The notes under the pieces: generated by a model | What the model saw: only the letters and a program-made list of their open reading frames with translations | Database searches by the model: none | What the model was told of the DNA's origin: nothing | From: CAVQBC01 sp963848415 | GTDB taxonomy: Bacteria > Actinomycetota > Thermoleophilia > Solirubrobacterales > Solirubrobacteraceae | Length of the DNA stretch: 64,000 nt | Assembly (NCBI GenBank): GCA_963848415.1 | Contig: CAWKDN010000001.1 | Span: forward strand, 2,232,001 to 2,296,000 | Direction of reading: 5' to 3' | Shown: positions 43,292 through 51,379 of the stretch, piece after piece | Layout: each line of letters begins with the position of its first letter | Position numbering within the stretch: position 1 is the stretch's first letter | Made by a program: the position numbers and the translations under genes

Positions 43292-44564
43292 GCCGCCACC
43301 CGGTCGAGCCGGTCGGGCAGGTGGCGCCGAGCGCGAGCGCGGCGAGCGCGGCCACGACGCAGGCGCCGGCCAGCGCGGCGAGCAGGATCGCGCCACCGCC
43401 GGCCGCGAGGGCGAGCCCGGCGACGGCCGGGCCGGCGAGGAAACCGGTCGTGTAGGCCAGCGCGTGGGCGCCGTTGTAGCGCCCGCGCAGGGCGTCGGGC
43501 GCGAGGTCGTTGACCAGCGGCGGCAGCGTCGGCGCCACGAGCGTCTCGCCGAGCGCGAGCACGACCATGGCCACGGCGAAGAGCATCGGCGCGGCGGCCA
43601 GGTGGAGCTCGCCGGCAGCCGCCGTGATCGCCCACGCGGCGGCGAACAGCAGCCCGACGCCCGCCAGGCCGGTCGAGCGCAGGCGCCCGCGCATCACCCG
43701 CAGCGCGGGCAGCTGGGCGCCGAGCACCGTGAGCGTGTTGGCGGCGAAGGCCAGGCTGAGCGCCGCTGCGCTGAGGGCGCCCGCGCCGGTGGCGTAGGCG
43801 GGGAAGGCGGCGTGGAACTGGGCGAAGCAGGCGCCGACCAGCAGCGCCGTAAGCGCCCACACGGCGAGAAAGGTGCGGTCGTGGAGGATGATCCCGATCG
43901 CCCCGCGCTCCCTTGGTGCGGGTGCGTCGGGCCGGGCGGGGCGCACAGCAGGAGGAGCGGGACGAAGGCGACGAACGAGGCGGCGTCGAGCAGGTAGACC
44001 AGCTCGAAGCTCGCCGGCGAAGCCTGGTCGACGACCAGCGCCGCGACGAGCGCGCCGAGGCCGAAGCCGCCGTTGAGCGTGGTATGGCGGACGGCGAACA
44101 CGGCGGGACGCTGCGCCGGCTCGACAACCGTGGCGAGCAGCGTGTCCTGCGCCGGCCAGATCACGCCGGCGCCGAGCCGATGACCGCGACAGCGGCGAAC
44201 GCGCCGGTGGCGCCGTCAGCCGCGGCGAGCGCGACCGATCCCACCGCCGCGACGAGCAGCCCGGCGGCGAGCGCGGCTCGGGCGCGACCCGATCGCTGAG
44301 CGCGCCCCGACCGGGTTGCGGCGAGGCCGGCGAGCGCGACGGCCGAGAGCGCGAGCCCGGCGAGCCCCGCCGAGGCCGCGCACCTCGTGCAGGTAGACGA
44401 AGAGGAAGGGCAGCGTAGGCCACTGCCGAGCACCGACAGAGCATTCCCCGAGGACGATCTACGCCGCGGGGGAGACGCGGGACCAGCTCGCTGATCCCGG
44501 CTATCGGTCTGTTACTCGCAGCGCAGCCGAGCACGGTCTCGTTGTGGTTGCTGCTGACGCCCAT
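43245..44564 (-). pseudogene. MFS transporter with several small indels
   Basis: An MFS permease can be reassembled from three frames: GNALSVLGSGL and LPFLFVYLHEVRGL near 44380-44450, AGLALSAVALAGLAA near 44330, IWPAQDTLLATVV through LVYLLDAASFVAFVPLLLLC (44164-43920), then an uninterrupted C-terminal half (ILHDRTFLAVWALTALLVGACFAQF to the stop at 43245). At least four 1-2-nt indels fall in G/C runs. Corrected, it is a 12-TM drug/sugar-type exporter. The frame from ATG 44564 begins with MGVSSNHNETVLG, a copy of the peptide repeated at 44779-44932, and runs directly into the MFS N-terminus; AGGAG lies 6 nt upstream. Confidence 0.6.
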
Positions 44565-44778
44565 CGTTGACTCCTATCGGGATCCGAAAACGAGGATTCG
44601 TCTCTACGCACCGATGACGCCGCGGGCGCCGCGCTTCCAGCGATCGTCCCGCTCAGCGCCGGCATAGCGCCGGCTTCTCACTCCCGGAGAGGACGAGCAC
44701 GGCCTCGCAGTGGTTGAGGACCACGCCGAGCACAGTCTAGTAGTGGTTGAGGCTCGTGCCGAGCGTGTCTGGCTGTGG

Positions 44779-44932
44779 TCAGCGGACGCCGAGCACGATC
44801 TCGTTGTGATTGAAGCTCAAACCGCTGACCACGGTCTCGTTGTGGTTTAAGCGCAGGCCGCTGAGCACGGTCTCGTTGTGGTTGACGCTCAAGCGGCGAA
44901 GCACGTATCGTGTGGTTCAGGTTGGTGCCCAT
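44779..44932 (-). CDS. Short ORF encoding tandem NHNETV 12-residue repeats (frameshifted; possible peptide precursor)
   Basis: From ATG 44932, preceded by GGGAG at 5 nt, the sequence reads MGTNLNH. Two single-base deletions around 44905-44915 shift the frame, after which it reads LSVNHNETVLSG, LRLNHNETVVSG, LSFNHNEIVLGVR and stops at 44779. With the frame restored it is a ~52-residue peptide of four 12-residue repeats. N-H-N-E is invariant in the three intact units, while the flanking hydrophobic positions vary. The same MG..NHNETVLG start and a similar leader occur at 44564. No modifying enzyme is adjacent. Function unknown; a decaying multi-core peptide or a leader-peptide family are possibilities. 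Confidence 0.45.
44788..44895. repeat. Three tandem 36-bp units with degenerate flanking copies
   Basis: Units 44788-44823, 44824-44859 and 44860-44895 share the core GNGCACGGTCTCGTTGTGGTT-like sequence (plus strand). Partial copies occur at 44524-44558, 44691-44787 and 44896-44925. The 36-bp period equals 12 codons, encoding NHNETV peptides on the minus strand. Confidence 0.8.
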
Positions 44933-45020
44933 CGGGACTCCCATCGGTCGGTTCGGGGACGAGATCGTCTCCCTCACACAACGATGAGAGAAGGGGCGCG
45001 TTCGCTTACGCGCCATAAGT

Positions 45021-45932
45021 TCAGCCGGGCAGCCGGCAACGCACCGCGCCGCCGGTCAGCCCGTCGACCATGCCGCGGGTGTTGGCGGCGAGCGAGGCCA
45101 GGTAAGTGGCGCCGTCGGACCCGGCCGGCCCGAGCGTGTCGGCCCACAGCGGCTTGCCGACCCTGGCGCCGGCCTCGCGGGCGATCGCGGACTCGACCCG
45201 CGGGTCCACCGAGCTCTCGGCGAAGATCGCACGGACATCCTGGTCGCGGATGGTCTGCACCAGCTCGGCCGTCTCGCCGGCCGACGGCTGGCCCTGGGTC
45301 GAGCGCGAGGGGATGACGGTGCCGATCACCTGCAGGCGGTAGCGCGACGCGTAGGCGCCGAGCGCGTCGTGGGTCGTGACGAGCTTGCGCTGCTCGGGGG
45401 GCACGCGCTGCCAGCAGGCGGCGATCGCCCGGTCGAGGCGGTCGAGCCGGGCGAGGTAGGCGGCCGCGTTGGCCCTGAAGGTCTCCGCGCCGGCGGGGTC
45501 GGCCTCGGCCAGCGCGCGCTCGATCGCCCCGACGGCGCGCCGGGCGGCGCGCGGGTCCTGCCACCAGTGCGGGTCCTCCGTGCCGGTGGCGTCGATCAGC
45601 TCGACGACGGGCGCGTCGGTGCCCGAGGCGTCGATCGCCTCGCGCAGCCACTCGTCCACCTCGCCGCCCGAGCGCACGACGACGCCGGCGTCGATCAGCC
45701 GCTCGACGTCCCCGGGGCGGACCTCGTAGTCGTGCGGGTCGGTGTTCGGGTCGAGCAGCCGCTCGACCTGTACCTGGTCCCCGCCGACGTTGCGGACGAG
45801 GTCGGCCGCCTGGGTCGTCGTGGCGACGGCCACGAGCCGGCCGCCGGCCCCGCCGCTCCCGTCGTCGTCGCCGCCACACCCCGCGACGGCGAGAACGGCG
45901 AGCAGCGAGAGGAGCGGGACCAACCGTCGCAT
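45021..45932 (-). CDS. Metal ABC transporter substrate-binding lipoprotein (ZnuA/TroA family)
   Basis: 303 aa. Lipobox LAVAGC puts the acylated Cys at 19. Metal ligands expected for cluster 9 (Zn/Mn) binding proteins are visible: His in DPHDYEVRPGD, His in DPHWWQDP, His in VTTHDALGAY and Asp in LWADTLGP. It would deliver Zn2+ or Mn2+ to an ABC importer, but no permease or ATPase gene adjoins it, so it is an orphan here. TATCCT (45941-45946) lies 8 nt before ATG 45932, and a Zur-like palindrome sits just upstream of that -10 box, consistent with metal-repressed expression. Confidence 0.9.
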   Translation of the reverse strand: MRRLVPLLSLLAVLAVAGCGGDDDGSGGAGGRLVAVATTTQAADLVRNVGGDQVQVERLLDPNTDPHDYEVRPGDVERLIDAGVVVRSGGEVDEWLREAIDASGTDAPVVELIDATGTEDPHWWQDPRAARRAVGAIERALAEADPAGAETFRANAAAYLARLDRLDRAIAACWQRVPPEQRKLVTTHDALGAYASRYRLQVIGTVIPSRSTQGQPSAGETAELVQTIRDQDVRAIFAESSVDPRVESAIAREAGARVGKPLWADTLGPAGSDGATYLASLAANTRGMVDGLTGGAVRCRLPG

Positions 45933-45953
45933 CGGCGCCGAGGATACTGCAAA

Positions 45954-45968
45954 TGAGATCCGTTCTCA
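45954..45968. promoter_or_regulatory. Zur-box-like palindrome upstream of the metal-binding lipoprotein
   Basis: TGAGA-TCCGT-TCTCA, a 15-bp interrupted palindrome 21 nt before ATG 45932 and adjacent to the presumed -10. It keeps the TGA...TCA ends and spacing of Fur-superfamily Zur sites. Zn repression is the likely control. Confidence 0.55.
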
Positions 45969-45979
45969 GCGACGGCGAC

Positions 45980-46099
45980 CAAAACATCGAGTTCTGGAGT
46001 GCTTCAGGGCCGATCTCGACGTTGTGGCGCTAGAGCGAGCAAAACGTCGAGCCGGGCCCCAACCCGCTCCGGATCTCGACGCTGTGCTCGCTCCGCCGC
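45980..46099. repeat. Two tandem 60-bp units, each forming a hairpin
   Basis: CAAAACATCGAG (45980) with CTCGACGTTGTG (46015-46026), and CAAAACGTCGAG (46040) with CTCGACGCTGTG (46075-46086), make two stems of equal 47-nt span repeated with a 60-bp period. They lie after the FAD oxidoreductase stop and before the lipoprotein promoter, where a terminator would be expected. Confidence 0.65.
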
Positions 46100-46176
46100 C
46101 CGACCCGCCGACCCCCTCGATGCGGGGTTCGCCGAACCGCCTCGGCGGGACGGCGGGCGCCCGCCGAAACCAGGCG

Positions 46177-47487
46177 TCAGCCGTTGACCGAGAAGCTCGA
46201 GTTCGGGTTGATCTCGCGCGTGCGGGAGTAGAAGGCCATGTCGAGCTCCTCGCCCGTGTAGGCCGCCTTGACCTTGATCGGGTCGGCGTCGTGGTCGTGG
46301 CCGTCCTCCACCTTGACGATCAGCTCGGCCATCACGTGGCCGACCACCGGCGCGTTCTTGAACTGATTGCCGCTCGTGCCGATCGCCATGTAGAAGCCGT
46401 CGAGCGCGGAGCGGTCGTAGATCGGGATCCAGTCGTCGGAGACGTCGTAGAGGTCGACCACGCCGCGGCGCTCGGTCGGGATCCGCAGCGACGGGATCCG
46501 CTTGGCCAGACGGTAGACCTGCGCCTCCCACTGGGCCTCGGTGACCTGGCGGTTGTAGTTGTCGGGATCGTCGATCCACTCCTGGTTGTCGCACTCCGGG
46601 TCCTCGGAGCCGATCAGGATGTGGTTGCCGGTCTCCGGGCGGAAGTAGATCCCCGTGTCGCCGTCGGAGGTGTGGAAGCCGTCGGCCTCGAAGTCGAAGT
46701 CCGGGGGGGAGGGGACGTGGTGGACCTCGTGGCGCAGCGCGCGCGTCTTGACGTTCATCTCGTCCTCGACGCCCGCCATGCGGTTGATCTTGAAGCTGTG
46801 CGGCCCGGCGACGTTGATCACGACCGGCGTCTCGACCTCCGTCCCGTCGGTCAGGGTGACGCCCGTGACCCGGCCGTCCGCGCTGCGGATCTCGGCGACC
46901 TCGGCCCGGAAGAGGAACTCGCCGCCCTTGGCCTCGGCTGCCCGCTGCAGGTTGTGGGTCGCCAGCTGCGGGTCGTTGACGTAGCCCGAGCCGGGGGTGA
47001 ACACCGCGCCGTCGAGCTCCGCGTCGGCCGGCTCCCAGAACTTCGGGTCCTCGGGGCGCTTGGGCGGGAAGTAGGCGGCCGTGTCGTAGATCGGGATGCG
47101 CCGGCGGACCTCGTCGTTGTCCCACTCCTCGTACTCGACGCCGAGGTCGCGGAAGTGCTTGAGCACCTTGTTGTGATGGCCCGTCGCGCTCTTGAGCAGG
47201 ATCGTGCCCGACTGCATGTACTTCGCCATGCCCGAGTCGTCGGCGACGCCGAGGTAGCGCTCCCAGTCCTGCCAGTAGAAGAAGCCCTCGTAGGCCATCG
47301 CCACGCCGTCCCAGGACGAGTAGTGCGCGCGCACGATCGCGCACGAGTTGCTCGTCGGTCCATAGCCGGACGCGGGCAGCTTGTCGATGTTCAGCGTCTT
47401 GACACCGCGCTTGCCCAGCTCGTAGGCGATGGCGGCGCCGATGACTCCGGCGCCGATGATGACGGCGTCCGCCTTTCTCGTGGTCAT
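46177..47487 (-). CDS. FAD-dependent oxidoreductase (DAO/sarcosine-oxidase beta-like)
   Basis: 436 aa. Starts with the FAD-binding ADAVIIGAGVIGAAIAYEL (GxGxxG) and contains VVINVAGPHSFKINRMAG and the C-terminal GFYMAIGTSGNQFKNAPVVGHVMAELI, typical of D-amino-acid/sarcosine/glycine oxidases. It probably oxidises a secondary amine or amino acid such as sarcosine. It lies 25 nt after the dehydratase gene on the same strand and so under the same TGATATATCA promoter, linking it to the demethylation genes at 34-39 kb. AGAGGAGG upstream of ATG 47487 is a good ribosome site. Confidence 0.88.
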   Translation of the reverse strand: MTTRKADAVIIGAGVIGAAIAYELGKRGVKTLNIDKLPASGYGPTSNSCAIVRAHYSSWDGVAMAYEGFFYWQDWERYLGVADDSGMAKYMQSGTILLKSATGHHNKVLKHFRDLGVEYEEWDNDEVRRRIPIYDTAAYFPPKRPEDPKFWEPADAELDGAVFTPGSGYVNDPQLATHNLQRAAEAKGGEFLFRAEVAEIRSADGRVTGVTLTDGTEVETPVVINVAGPHSFKINRMAGVEDEMNVKTRALRHEVHHVPSPPDFDFEADGFHTSDGDTGIYFRPETGNHILIGSEDPECDNQEWIDDPDNYNRQVTEAQWEAQVYRLAKRIPSLRIPTERRGVVDLYDVSDDWIPIYDRSALDGFYMAIGTSGNQFKNAPVVGHVMAELIVKVEDGHDHDADPIKVKAAYTGEELDMAFYSRTREINPNSSFSVNG

Positions 47488-47512
47488 GGGGTCCTCCTCT
47501 GGGGTTTCTGCG

Positions 47513-48837
47513 TCATGGGGCGAGGCGCTCGACCTCGTAGCCGGCGGCCTTCAGGGCCGCGACGATCTGCTCGGCGTGGTCGGCGCCGCGCGTCTCGAGC
47601 ACCAGCGCGACGCCGGTCTGGCGCACGTGCAGCGAGACGGCGTCGCGGACGTGCTCGACGGTCATCAGGTTGCCGCCCTCGCGCGCCACGAGCGTGAGCA
47701 GCGCGGCCAGCCCACCCGGCTGGTCAGAAATTACGGTGAAGAGCCGCAGGCGCCGGCCCTGGGCCGTCTCGTGACGCTGGGCGACGGCGGCCAGCAGCCC
47801 CGCGTCGACGTTGCCGCCGGAGAGCACGACGACGGTGGCGCCGGTGGCCGCCGGCTGGACGGCGCCCGTGAGCAGCGCGGCGACGCCGACCGCGCCGCCG
47901 CCCTCCACCACGAGCTTGGCCCGCTCCATGAGCGTGACCATCGCCTCGGCCACGTCGTCGTCGGGCACGACGACGACGTCGTCCACCAAGCGCGCGACCA
48001 AGGGCAGCGTCAAGCCGCCCGGCCGCTTGATCGCGATGCCGTCGGCGATCGTCGTCGATGCGGCGGGCGGCTCCTGCGGCCGGCCCGCGGCCAGCGACCC
48101 GGGTAGGGCGCGCAGGCCTCGACCTGGACGCCGATCACCCGGACGTCGGGACGAGCGGCCTTGACCACCCCGGCCACGCCGCTGATCAGCCCGCCGCCGC
48201 CCAACGGGATCACCAGCGTGGCCAGGTCCTCGACGGCCTCGAGCAGCTCGAGCCCGAGCGTGCCCTGGCCGACGATCACGTCGGGATCGTCGAACGGGTG
48301 CACGAAGACCGCCCCGGTCTCCTCGGCGCGCTCGCGCGCGCGCTCGACGCAGTGGTCGACGGAGTCGCCGCCGAGCCGGACCTCACCGCCGAAGCCGCGC
48401 ACCGCGGCGACCTTGCTCACCGACGCCTGCTCGGGCATGAAGACCTCGCAGTCGAGGCCGCGGGCGCGCGCCGCGTAGGCGAGCGACTGGGCGTGGTTGC
48501 CGGCGCTGCCGGCCACGACGCCCGGCGCGTCGCGCAGGGTCGCCAGCTTGGTCAGCGCCCCGCGGAGCTTGAAGGAGCCGGTGCGCTGCAGGTTCTCGGC
48601 CTTGAGCAGCACACGACCGCCGCACGCCTCGCCGAGGCTGCGCGAGGTGAGCACCGGCGTGGCGCGCACGAGATCGGAGATCTGCTCGCGAGCCGCCTCG
48701 GATCCCCCGCCGGCGAGGCGGGCGGCGACGGCGTCGGCGTCAGGAGCGGTGGGGGCGGCGGACACTGGAGTCGGGGCGGTGGGCGTGCGGGCGTCCGCAG
48801 GGTCCGGCGGCGGATGCGGCGTGCCCGACGACCGCAC
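47513..48837 (-). pseudogene. Threonine/serine ammonia-lyase (IlvA-type, ACT domain) with a one-base frameshift
   Basis: The N-terminal PLP half is intact: VLLKAENLQRTGSFKLRGA carries the Schiff-base Lys, then GVVAGSAGNHAQSLAYAAR and VIPLGGGGLISG. Around 48100-48110 one base is missing in a G run (CCGGG, expected CCGGGG). The continuation IADGIAIKRPGGLTLPLVARLVDDVV is in the next frame and ends with an ACT domain (LFTVISDQPGGLAALL). Corrected, it is a normal ~400-aa catabolic dehydratase making 2-oxo acids from Thr or Ser. The start is uncertain: GTG 48837 abuts the operator, GTG 48765 is alternative. It may be a sequencing error rather than a dead gene. Confidence 0.7.
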
Positions 48838-48869
48838 CTGATATATCAGAGCCGTGGGCGGGTCGTCAA
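48838..48869 (-). promoter_or_regulatory. Promoter with perfect CTGATATATCAG palindrome (site 3)
   Basis: On the minus strand TTGACG (48864-48869), 18-nt spacer, TATATC (48840-48845). The -10 is inside the perfect 12-bp palindrome CTGATATATCAG (48838-48849). It drives the dehydratase/flavoprotein operon and faces the GntR gene 111 nt away, the classical place for an autoregulatory GntR operator. Confidence 0.65.
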
Positions 48870-48959
48870 CCCCGGCGAGCCCCCGCGACAAGCCGTATGA
48901 TCGCCGCCACGGCGCGCCTCGTGCGCCGTCGTCACCCCACCAGGACCACGTCCCCTTCC

Positions 48960-49628
48960 ATGAACGCCGAAGCCACCGTCCCGGCTGCTCGCAACGGACT
49001 GATCGCCGAGCGCGCCTACCGCGAGCTGCGCGATCGCATCGTCACGCTGCGGCTGCCGCCGGGGACCGTGCTGCGCGAGGACGCCCTGATGCGCGAGCTG
49101 GGGATCGGGCGCACCCCGCTGCGCGAGGCCGTCAAGCGCCTCGCGCTGGAGAACCTCGTGATGGTGCAGCCGCGGCGGGGGACGTCGGTGACGGCCGTCG
49201 ACGTCGACGACATCGCCGCGATCACCGAGGTTCGGGTCGAGCTCGAGGCCTACGCGGCCGAGCTCGCAGCCGAGCGGATCGACGACGCCGATCGCCAGGA
49301 GGCGAGGGCGCTGCTCGCGCAGATCGCAACGCTCGGGGAGGAGGGCAACGACGCGCTGATGCGATTCGACGAGCGCATCCACCGCTTCGTCTCCACGACG
49401 TCGCGCAACCCGTACCTGGCCGCCACGCTGGACCGCTACTTCGCGCTCTCGCTGCGCGTCTGGCACCTGGTGCTCGACCGCGTGCCCGCGCTCGACCAGT
49501 CCGTCCACGACCAGGAGGCGCTGCTCGAGGCACTGCTGGCGGGCGACCCGGTGCGGGCGCGCATGCTCATGCGCGAGCACGTGCTGGCCTTCCAGCGCGA
49601 GATCCTCACGGCCTTCGGTCGCACCTGA
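48960..49628 (+). CDS. GntR-family regulator with FCD ligand domain
   Basis: 222 aa. The winged HTH reads YRELRDRIVTLRLPPGTVLREDALMRELGIGRTPLREAVKRLALENLV, typical FadR subfamily. The helical FCD domain (VRVELEAYAAELAAERID, DERIHRFVSTTSRNPYL, LMREHVLAF) binds a metal and small carboxylates. FCD regulators often bind TGxTATxxCA-like palindromes, and TGATATATCA occurs next to this gene and before two demethylation genes, so it is the best candidate for their control. ATG 48960 is preferred; an in-frame ATG at 48897 would add 21 basic residues. Confidence 0.9.
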   Translation: MNAEATVPAARNGLIAERAYRELRDRIVTLRLPPGTVLREDALMRELGIGRTPLREAVKRLALENLVMVQPRRGTSVTAVDVDDIAAITEVRVELEAYAAELAAERIDDADRQEARALLAQIATLGEEGNDALMRFDERIHRFVSTTSRNPYLAATLDRYFALSLRVWHLVLDRVPALDQSVHDQEALLEALLAGDPVRARMLMREHVLAFQREILTAFGRT

Positions 49629-49677
49629 CCGGGGCGGCCGCCACCGCGACACGCCGACGGCTTACACTGCGCGCCCT

Positions 49678-49815
49678 ATGACGGACAACGACATGGTCAA
49701 GCGCCTGATGTGGTCCGGCCTGCTGGCCGCTCTCGGCGCGGCGGCCTCCATCGCGACGACGAAGGTCGCCCACCTGATTTGGGTGCGCGCCTTTGGGGAA
49801 GACCCGCCCGAGTGA
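49678..49815 (+). CDS. Small DUF4235-like membrane protein
   Basis: 45 aa: a short acidic start, one membrane helix (LMWSGLLAALGAAASIATTKVAHLIW) and a tail FGEDPPE. Size and the W..GEDPP ending resemble DUF4235. TACACT (49663-49668) lies 9 nt before ATG 49678. First of four small genes with overlapping ends: DUF4235, a coiled-coil protein, Holin-X and DUF3618, a recurring actinobacterial envelope cluster of unknown function. Confidence 0.7.
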   Translation: MTDNDMVKRLMWSGLLAALGAAASIATTKVAHLIWVRAFGEDPPE

Positions 49816-50454
49816 GCGACGACACAGAGCGCAGCGAACGCCCGGGAGCCCGGGCCGCAGACGAGCCGTCCCGGACCCCCGGAGGGCTCGACCACCGCGG
49901 ATTCCGCCGCCGGCCCCACCTCGCCCGAGGAGGCCCAGCAGCTGGCGGCGCAGAACGAGTCGGCCGCCCAGGCCGAGCGTGCACACGGCGAGTCCATCGC
50001 CGCCGACGCCCGCGCCGAGCTGCGCGAGGCCGAGGCCCGCCGCGAGCACGAGGCGACCGCGGAGGCCGAGAAGGCCGCCCGCGACGCCCAGAAGGCGGCC
50101 GAGAAGCAGGAGGCCGACGAGACCGCCGCCCGCGAGCGCGCGGCCAGCGCCGCCGCGGAAGCCGAGAAGGCGCGACAGGCCCAGCAGGAGTCCGCGCGGC
50201 TCGCCCGCGAGGGCGCCAGCGGAGCGCCGGAGGAGCCAGGCACGCTCTCGGCCGCGTCGGTCACCTCGCCCGGCGTGGGCACCACGACGGCGCCGCGGGT
50301 CGCCGCGTCGGCCTCGAGCGGCGCCGGCGCGACCGCGCAGCCAGGGGACACCGGGGACTCGCCGCCGCTGACCGAGCGCCCCGAGGTGCTGCTCGGCGCC
50401 GCGCTCGCCGGCGGCTTCGTCCTCGCCCGGATCCTGCGCGCGATCACGAACTAG
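49812..50454 (+). pseudogene. Ala/Glu-rich coiled-coil protein with C-terminal membrane helix, frameshifted near its start
   Basis: GTG 49812 overlaps the previous stop (GTGA) and reads SDDTERSERPG. Around 49870-49885, in a CCCCC-GG-A-GGG stretch, the frame changes to one continuing TTADSAAGPTSPEEAQQLAAQNESAAQAE. A long charged coiled coil follows, then a low-complexity Ala/Ser/Thr part and LLGAALAGGFVLARILRAITN, a membrane anchor. No start codon exists in the second frame near its beginning, so a one-base indel is likely. It is between DUF4235 and Holin-X genes and probably forms part of the same envelope cluster. Error versus true mutation cannot be told. Confidence 0.6.
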
Positions 50455-50456
50455 AC

Positions 50457-50936
50457 ATGGCAGACACCACACCCACCTCAGAGCTCGGCCAGGCCGTCCA
50501 GGAGGTCACCGAGCGCGCGCAGGTCCTCATCCAGGAAGAGATCGCCCTCGCCAAGACCGAGGTCACCGAGAAGGCGACCGAGCTCGGCAAGGGCGCCGCG
50601 TCGGGCATCGTCGCGGCCGTCTTCGCGCTCTTCGGCCTGATCTTCCTGCTGCACGCGCTCGCGTGGGGCATCTGGAAGGTCATCGGCTGGGGCGACAACT
50701 ACTGGCTGGGCTTCCTCATCGTCGCCGTGCTGCTCTTCGTGCTCGGCGCCATCGGGGCGCTGCTGGCCAAGCGCTTCATCGAGAAGGGCGGCTCGCCGAC
50801 GCCGCAGATGGCCATCGACGAGGCCCAGCTGATCCGCCAGACGATCACCACCGCGCGCGAGGCCGGGCCCGCGCCGCCGGTCACGCCGGTCACGCCGGCG
50901 CCCACCGCGAGCCCGAGGGAGGTCGACCGCACGTGA
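50457..50936 (+). CDS. Putative actinobacterial Holin-X (phage holin superfamily III-like) protein
   Basis: 159 aa. An amphipathic N-terminus (VQEVTERAQVLIQEEIALAKTEVTEKA) is followed by two membrane helices (IVAAVFALFGLIFLLHALAWGIW and YWLGFLIVAVLLFVLGAIGALLA) and a cytosolic tail ending in a Pro/Thr-rich stretch. This is the PF07332-type family common in actinobacterial chromosomes beside DUF3618 genes; despite the name it is not evidence for a prophage. ATG 50457 is 2 nt after the previous stop. Confidence 0.88.
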   Translation: MADTTPTSELGQAVQEVTERAQVLIQEEIALAKTEVTEKATELGKGAASGIVAAVFALFGLIFLLHALAWGIWKVIGWGDNYWLGFLIVAVLLFVLGAIGALLAKRFIEKGGSPTPQMAIDEAQLIRQTITTAREAGPAPPVTPVTPAPTASPREVDRT

Positions 50937-51166
50937 GCGCCGCACGTTCATCCGAGGAGATCCGCGCGTCGATCGAGGCCAACCGCGCCGCGCTCGGCCT
51001 GGCCGTCCAGCGGCTGCAGGGCGAGGTGACCAAGGCCACCGACTGGCGCGCGCAGTTCAACAAGCGCCGTAACCCGGTCCTGATCGGCGTCGTGGTGGCC
51101 GGCTTCGTGATCGGCGGCGGGATCGCCGGGATCACCGGCATCTTCAGCAGCGACGACGACGACTAG
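50933..51166 (+). CDS. DUF3618-family protein
   Basis: 77 aa. The N-terminal RSSEEIRASIEANRAALGLAVQRLQGEVTKATDW is the DUF3618 signature (EIE..R..L...V..L...), followed by one membrane helix (PVLIGVVVAGFVIGGGIAGITGIF) and an acidic tail of Asp residues. Function unknown. GTG 50933 overlaps the Holin-X stop (GTGA). After it, 213 bp to the next gene hold no recognisable feature. Confidence 0.85.
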   Translation: MSAARSSEEIRASIEANRAALGLAVQRLQGEVTKATDWRAQFNKRRNPVLIGVVVAGFVIGGGIAGITGIFSSDDDD

Positions 51167-51379
51167 CCCCGCGCCGGCCTGGCGCCCGTCCTCGCGGCCG
51201 CGTCGGATCGCCAAGGGCGTCGTGCCCCCGGTCTTCGCCTGCGACCGGAGGCGACGCCTCGCCAAAGTGTCGGGGGCGTGTCGGGGGGTTGCCCCGATGC
51301 GTCGAGGGCCTTGCTGGTCGAGGATCGCCTCGCGTCCCGCGGTGACGACGGGCGTAGGCGAACCGGCGAGGAGACGGCA

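Larger units (their letters stand above)
44565..45020. other. 456-bp region with peptide-repeat tract and no other gene
   Basis: Between the MFS start and the zinc-binding lipoprotein stop. It contains two homologous 5' leaders (minus strand, about 44565-44620 and 44933-44990), a short peptide ORF with 12-residue repeats, and further degenerate repeat copies at 44691-44787 that contain stop codons. Nothing else is recognisable. Confidence 0.6.

Noticed and set aside
44788..44895. Possible CRISPR or iteron array
   Set aside because: 36-bp units are directly adjacent without spacers and no cas or replication genes are near; the 12-codon period fits a peptide repeat.
50457..50936. Prophage indicated by a holin-like gene
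   Set aside because: The Holin-X family is a normal chromosomal actinobacterial family found with DUF4235 and DUF3618; no endolysin, capsid or integrase is present.
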